A DNA stretch of 34,710 nt from Cryoendolithus antarcticus (Eukaryota; Ascomycota; Dothideomycetes; Cladosporiales; Cladosporiaceae), in the NCBI GenBank assembly GCA_002077065.1, contig NAJO01000103.1, positions 1 through 34,710 of the forward strand, in the 5' to 3' direction. Both the position numbers and the translations under genes were made by a program. Positions 30,170 to 34,710 of this stretch are shown piece by piece. Position 1 is the stretch's first letter; each line of letters opens with the position of its first letter. The notes under the pieces are model-generated. The model did not search any database. It had not been told where the DNA came from and was given only the letters and a program-made list of their open reading frames with translations.

Positions 30170-30858
30170 TTGCTGTTATGGCCGATCTTGACCTTTGGCT
30201 GGTTCAACTTTCTCCGGGTGCTTTTGGTAGATTGTGAGTCCACCAATGTGAATGATCCTAAATTGACAGCAAGGCGTGACATGGTCAGCCGAGTATTGTC
30301 AGGGGTTGGCGATGCCCTGCCAATGCTCCTGCCTAAGTCTGAAGATCCCACTCACATGCATCGCGCGGCTGTGGCGAATGAAGCAGATTGAACGCTAGGA
30401 ACCTGCTCGACGAGCCCACGCTCTTCAAAGCATTTTTCATCGGGAGCATGGACCTGGTGCAATTTCTCCTGGAAAAAGGAACGGACGTCCAGCACGGCAA
30501 TCTCCTGCACAACGCAGCGCTGAGACAGAACACAGTGGAAGGCGCAGCCTTGGTCAAAGAGCTCGTGCAACGTGGCACAGGTCCGAAAGCATATCACTAT
30601 CACAACCCCGTGGCTTTCAGGTGGCGGGCGACCTTCGATCTTCCAACTCCGCTTCATGTTACCTGTGGCGAGGTCAACGTGCCTGTTGTGCGCGCTTTAC
30701 TGCAGAACGGCGCCGATCTACATCGCAAGATGCTCGAGTCAGGCGAAGAAGTTAGGCCCAGTCCTCTACAAGTAGCAAAGGAAAGTGGCAGAACACATCT
30801 CATCGATGTGTTCGCGAAGTCTTCTGTCGGGGCAGCGAAACAAGGTGCGGAGCCGTGA
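30170..30858 (+). pseudogene. Ankyrin-repeat protein, frame shifted near 30388
   Basis: The frame to TGA 30856-30858 contains at least three ankyrin units: TLFKAFFIGSMDLVQFLLEK with GTDVQHGNLLHNAALRQNTV, a less regular middle, and TPLHVTCGEVNVPVVRALLQ with NGADLHRK followed by SPLQVAKESGRTHLIDVF. Upstream, frame 30170-30391 ends DPTHMHRAAVANEAD, which reads as the beginning of a preceding repeat and would flow into ARNLLDEP if one base were gained or lost at about 30388. So the gene is either frameshifted or has an unrecognised splice there. Ankyrin proteins serve as protein-binding scaffolds; no effector domain is visible, and the N-terminus is unresolved. Confidence 0.6.
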
Positions 30859-31334
30859 CAATTCTGCGGGGGCTGGATCATGACCCACGATTCGAATACG
30901 CAGACTGAATAGCATGGTGGATGCCCCAATGAACCCAGGGCGAGCGATCAGAGTAGGAAAGACCGCCTTCAAACCGGGTTCTGTTGCCGATCAGAGCAGA
31001 TGACGACATAGGACCTGCTATGCTTGGCGGAGACGGCGTCGATACTGATCACCTTTGGTAGCAGATGATAAGGCTATGAGCAAAATCACTATCATCGGCG
31101 CGTCTAAGTTCAAAGTGGCCCATCGCGTTCCGGACTGTTCTGTAGCGCACTTGGTTTCGCTGTATGCATAGCTGCTCACACCAAACACCACGTGAAGGTG
31201 TGCGCTCTCCGTCCGGCGGCACGTCAATTTTCACGCACCGACAAACAAGTCAGGTAAACATGGCTGGTCTTTCTGACTTGTATATAATGCTGCTCACAGC
31301 ATCTCCACACGCCATAAAGGGCATCGACCTCAGA
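30859..31334. other. No recognisable gene
   Basis: Only short opposing frames lie between the ankyrin and NmrA-like relics. Confidence 0.4.
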
Positions 31335-31910
31335 TTACCTAGCAATCACAGGTGTAGACCTATCCCAATCCATCTTCTCGCAAGCATCCAGCAAGAAGTC
31401 CGCAACAGACTCTCTCGACACAGTCGCAAAATTTGTAGTGCCCTTTCCCGTATTACCGAACATTTTCACAGGTGTTGCTCTTCCATTCGTCAGCCAAGGT
31501 GGGCGAGGCAGTACATAGTTGATGCCTGACGATTTGACCTCCTCATCGACCAAGTCGTGATTGTCGTATGAACGTTTCGTGTATGTCCAATGCCGTACAG
31601 AGCGCATCTACACAGGCAAATTGGGAAGTGAGTCCCCGACGCCTAGCGCCTGCATGACAACAATTTTCTGAACATTATGCTGCTTCATTACTGTGATAGC
31701 GTTGGCCCCGGAGTCAGCCATGAAACGGGGCGGAGCAACTGGCCTGTCAAACGGGCTATCAGTCGTCCTGCTGGGATTCAAAGTAAGGATTACAGCCTTT
31801 GACTGGGTGCGAGTACACAATGTCTCTGAGCAGGCAAAATCTACAGAGCGATCGGTTGCGGGTGCACTTCTAGACTCAGGGCATGCATTTGGTGTACGCC
31901 GTACGGTCAT
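31335..31910 (-). pseudogene. NmrA-like NAD(P)-binding protein, 5' end lost and one stop
   Basis: The minus-strand frame matches the second half of atypical short-chain dehydrogenases of the NmrA/NAD(P)-binding group: AVILTLNPSRTTDSPF, PPRFMADSGANAITVMKQHN, VQKIVVMQALGVGDSLPNL, then RSYDNHDLVDEEVKSSGINY, VLPRPPWLTNGRATPVKMFG and SRESVADFLLDACEKMDWDR. A TAG at 31608-31610 lies in the same frame between NLPV and MRSVRHW, so it is a premature stop rather than a gene boundary. The glycine-rich nucleotide-binding start (GATGxxG) expected about 70 residues before the visible part is not found upstream in any frame. Members regulate redox or nitrogen responses or act as reductases; this copy cannot bind cofactor as it stands. 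Confidence 0.8.
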
Positions 31911-32911
31911 AAATCTGGTGTGCTGTGAAATCTACTTTGCCGTGGCGCTGCCTCCTTGCTTCCGGATGGCTGAAATCCGACCGGTAGTAAGAAGGTTCGG
32001 CTCTTCACGCAGCGATCATGGCGCTCCGCGATTCGCGCTAACTACAAATCGACGCCTATCTCGAAAGCATCGCGTCGAAAGTCAAGACAAGGCCAATTCG
32101 GTGGCATTCCAGCGACGCCGGACATGTGCGAACTCTCGACGTACAGATTCATGCGATTCGCTCATGCATTACTAGTAAGCTTTAGTGCCCGTGGCGAGTG
32201 GATTCTGGATACTGCTTGTGGGCTTGCGAAGCGCCACCACGCGGGCCATCATGATCTGTGTCCTCACTCCAGGAAAGCATGAAGTCCTCGATGGGCACGG
32301 ACTGAGCAGCAGGATCTTCCACAGCCCAGAGTGCAGCGAGTGAAGCTACGCTCTGATCTTACTTACCGGAGAGACGATCTGGTCGAATTTGCCCTGCACT
32401 CGAGCACCTCAGCCATTACAACGCAGGGCGTCGGTAGGCGAGCTTTCCGAACCCCTTCTGCATGCTATAGGCGCTATGAGCGATCGAGTGGCGCGAGTGA
32501 ATCGCAGAGAGTAGCTCGAGCGATCTCTCGAAACGACTGAAGCTAGTCTTCGTCGATAGTGCGAGTCATGGCGAACTATCGGGAGTGATACAGGCTGCGG
32601 AGACATGTCGTGGACGTAGACCACACTCACACATGCGGTAGCTGTCAAGGCTGCTCAGACTTATGACCTATAGAACGGATTTTCCTAGGACTGCTGTACG
32701 TTTACCCTCCACTGTCGATTTATCATAACACATACCCCAACCCAGATAGATTCCCTGCGCAGCGCCGGTTTAGACGACTGCTCCCGCTTTACGATCCTAA
32801 CCCTACCTGTCCTGCGCCTTGCGTGTTTCGTGTTGCGTATTGCCGTCCCTTCGTGCAGTCCTGTAATCACAATGCATCCTACTCCTCCCCTCCGTCAGAT
32901 AAATAACGTCA
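31911..32911. other. No recognisable gene
   Basis: The plus frame 31693-32175 overlaps the NmrA-like relic and has no motif. From 32176 to 32911, the 3' side of the transcription factor gene, nothing was identified. Confidence 0.4.
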
Positions 32912-34710
32912 TCAACCCCTTTGGACCCACCGTGACTTTACCGCACGCGCAATTCGATGCTGTCCAGCCCCAGGATAGCCAATGTATCCCTGATGACTTG
33001 CGCGTCTCGGTCCATGAGCAAAGCCTTTCTGGCCGACACCACCAGCAAAGACGCCTTCGGCAGCGTTGACTGGGACAAAGCCTGACATGCGACGTTGAGG
33101 TTGCATGCAAGGTTGGAGTCCAATACTGTATGGTCCGGGTGCTGAAGTAGGCACAACAGCAGGAACAAAGCGCGGCGACATGACCGGGAAGGGAGCAATG
33201 GTCACGTTGCTGACTGGTGCGGAGGCTGTCCTGAACGACGGGAGAAGATGAGCGTGTTGATTTGGCTGTGCTGTGTCGTGGGAGTAAGAACCTGCTGCAC
33301 CAGGCGGCAGGGCAAAATTGAAGGGTGCATACGGTTGTGGTGTGTAGGATTGGAGATTCGTGTCTTCCAGTAGAAACGTACCGGAGTTGCCCATGACTGC
33401 ATCGCCGGAAAGGTCAAGGAGCGGAGTCGGGGGCATGGTAAGCGTAGGATGGAAAGGATAATGAGCAAGATGCTCGCTGTTACTGCGTGACATTGCGTGA
33501 GCCTCTTCCACAGCGGCAAGGCGTTCTTGCCGTCGATGACCAAGCTGCATGAGACCGTCCGAGATGTGTTGCACGGCCAGTGCGGCAAGCTTGTGAACGC
33601 CGTTGCGCTGCATTTCATCGAAGACAACAAAAGCTTGGTTGACAAGCCATTCGTTGTTCTCGTTAGATGTCTCCCAGGCGTCAAGGATCAAGATCATTGC
33701 CGCGTTGAACGCTTGCTGGCCGAGTGTCCAGCAAATGAGCACAGCAGGATTGCGGTGTCGGAAGAAGAGGAAGGTCTGTAGCAGGTGAATGGAGGAATTG
33801 ACTACCAGCGCCCGACCACGTATGGGTGCAGGATGCAGGAGACTGTCGCCTCCAGTTGTCGACGGAGTATACGTAGTGCTGGTGAAGCTGGTAGTGAAGC
33901 TGCTCTGCATGGTCGGCGGGGAATCCGAGGTAGAGTGCTGGGTCTCCTCTACACGTTGCCGGTTCAGCAACACTATTATGGACTGGACCTTTGCAAACAA
34001 CGCTAGGCAATGTCAGTGACCGATCGCGCTACTACGTTGGTGTGTACCCGACTTACTTGCAGCCATGACATCGAGCGGCCAGTCTGGTAGAACAGTGTCT
34101 TCTCTTGACCAACTTTCGTTGAATTGCAAAGACTCTGGCATAGTGTCCCACAGTCCCATCAATTTATCCGTGAACTCGTCGATCTTGCCTACGTTCATCA
34201 TGCCGTCGCTACTGAGGATCTGCCTTGCCAATATCGTGAAGTGGTCGGCGAACTCTCCAAGTCGCAACACGGTCGTGTCAGTCGTCAGTGGTTCAGGTGG
34301 AGGACAGTCGCCTAAGCCTGAGATGCCTAGTGGCCTTCCCAGCGTCACCGAATACTGCTGGTCCATGTGAAGCATCCACCACCACAATGACTGTCGGATC
34401 GTACCCTCGCGAAGAGGTGGAACAGGATCGAGGCTCTTCGGATTACGGTGTAGCCCTATCGAGTGTGCCATGCGAATAGTGGATCCAAACAAAGTCCATG
34501 CATCGAGGAAGCGACCGCTGTTCGTCAAGTATGGTCCCAGCATGATAAGTGTCTGTACGCCTAGTAATGTTGGTCGACTCATGAAGGAGGCATTGCGCAG
34601 TGCTTGCATGCAGGCAGCGACTACGAGATTGTCAGCATGATCAGATAGGAACCATCAGTGGTGGGACGAACGATAGCAATCACCCCGTTGGGCAGCATCT
34701 TCGACGGCAC
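32912..34710 (-). CDS. Fungal-specific transcription factor (middle homology region), 5' part outside window
   Basis: Exons on the minus strand: at least 34710-34684, then 34620-34057 and 34002-32912, with GT-AG introns of 63 and 54 nt. About 559 C-terminal residues are visible. The central part is the fungal transcription factor 'middle homology' domain: SRPTLLGVQTLIMLGPYL, AWTLFGSTIRMAHSIGLHRN, EGTIRQSLWWWMLHMDQQYS and LGRPLGISGLGDCPPPEP. This normally follows a Zn2Cys6 DNA-binding domain, which would lie beyond position 34710. The C-terminal 200 residues are Pro/Ser/Gly-rich and probably disordered (activation region). The reading frame is intact. The target genes cannot be inferred. Confidence 0.88.

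Overview
The window reads as a gene-sparse, transposon-scarred stretch of nuclear DNA from a filamentous ascomycete (Pezizomycotina; a Dothideomycete-type genome is plausible but unproven). The evidence is short GT-AG introns of about 48-123 nt with CTAAC/CTGAC-type branch sites, a Tad1-type LINE, a fungal GH5 mannanase, a seven-helix 'rhodopsin-like' membrane protein and a Zn2Cys6-type regulator. All family names come from motif recognition by eye; no search was run.

Layout. 1-5365: a cut-off helical ORF at the left edge, an LTR scrap, then two housekeeping genes on the minus strand (a pterin-4a-carbinolamine dehydratase-like protein and the RNA polymerase I subunit RPA12), each recoverable only after splicing, then a secreted GH5 mannanase-like gene on the plus strand with one frameshift. 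5366-9345: transposase and ankyrin relics, a strong hairpin, one intact unknown gene (N-terminal zinc ribbon plus Gln/Glu/Arg coiled coil) and a second LTR-like promoter fragment. 9346-17688: a transposon block. It holds a TA-rich degraded tract, a nearly full-length but dead LINE (minus strand), a dead DD34E Tc1-type transposon (minus strand), and a PhzF-like pseudogene whose 5' end abuts the transposons.

17689-34710: a decayed large fungal hypothetical gene, then two apparently intact divergent genes. These are a 9-exon amino acid/GABA-type permease (minus, 527 aa) and a 6-exon seven-helix protein (plus, 384 aa), separated by about 1.05 kb. Then comes a long poorly coding stretch with small or broken ORFs, ankyrin-repeat exons, an NmrA-like pseudogene, and at the right edge the C-terminal part of a fungal-specific transcription factor that runs out of the window.

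The overall theme is decay: five families (LINE, Tc1, PhzF, NmrA-like and the large hypothetical) carry isolated in-frame stops or frameshifts in otherwise well-conserved frames, and two of the stops look like C-to-T changes at CpA. No operon, CRISPR array, rRNA or convincing tRNA gene was seen. The best candidates for novelty are a pair of related introns inside the permease gene, the orphan zinc-ribbon/coiled-coil protein, and the architecture of the LINE (stop/start overlap, tandem repeats at both ends, an RNase H region that looks catalytically incomplete).
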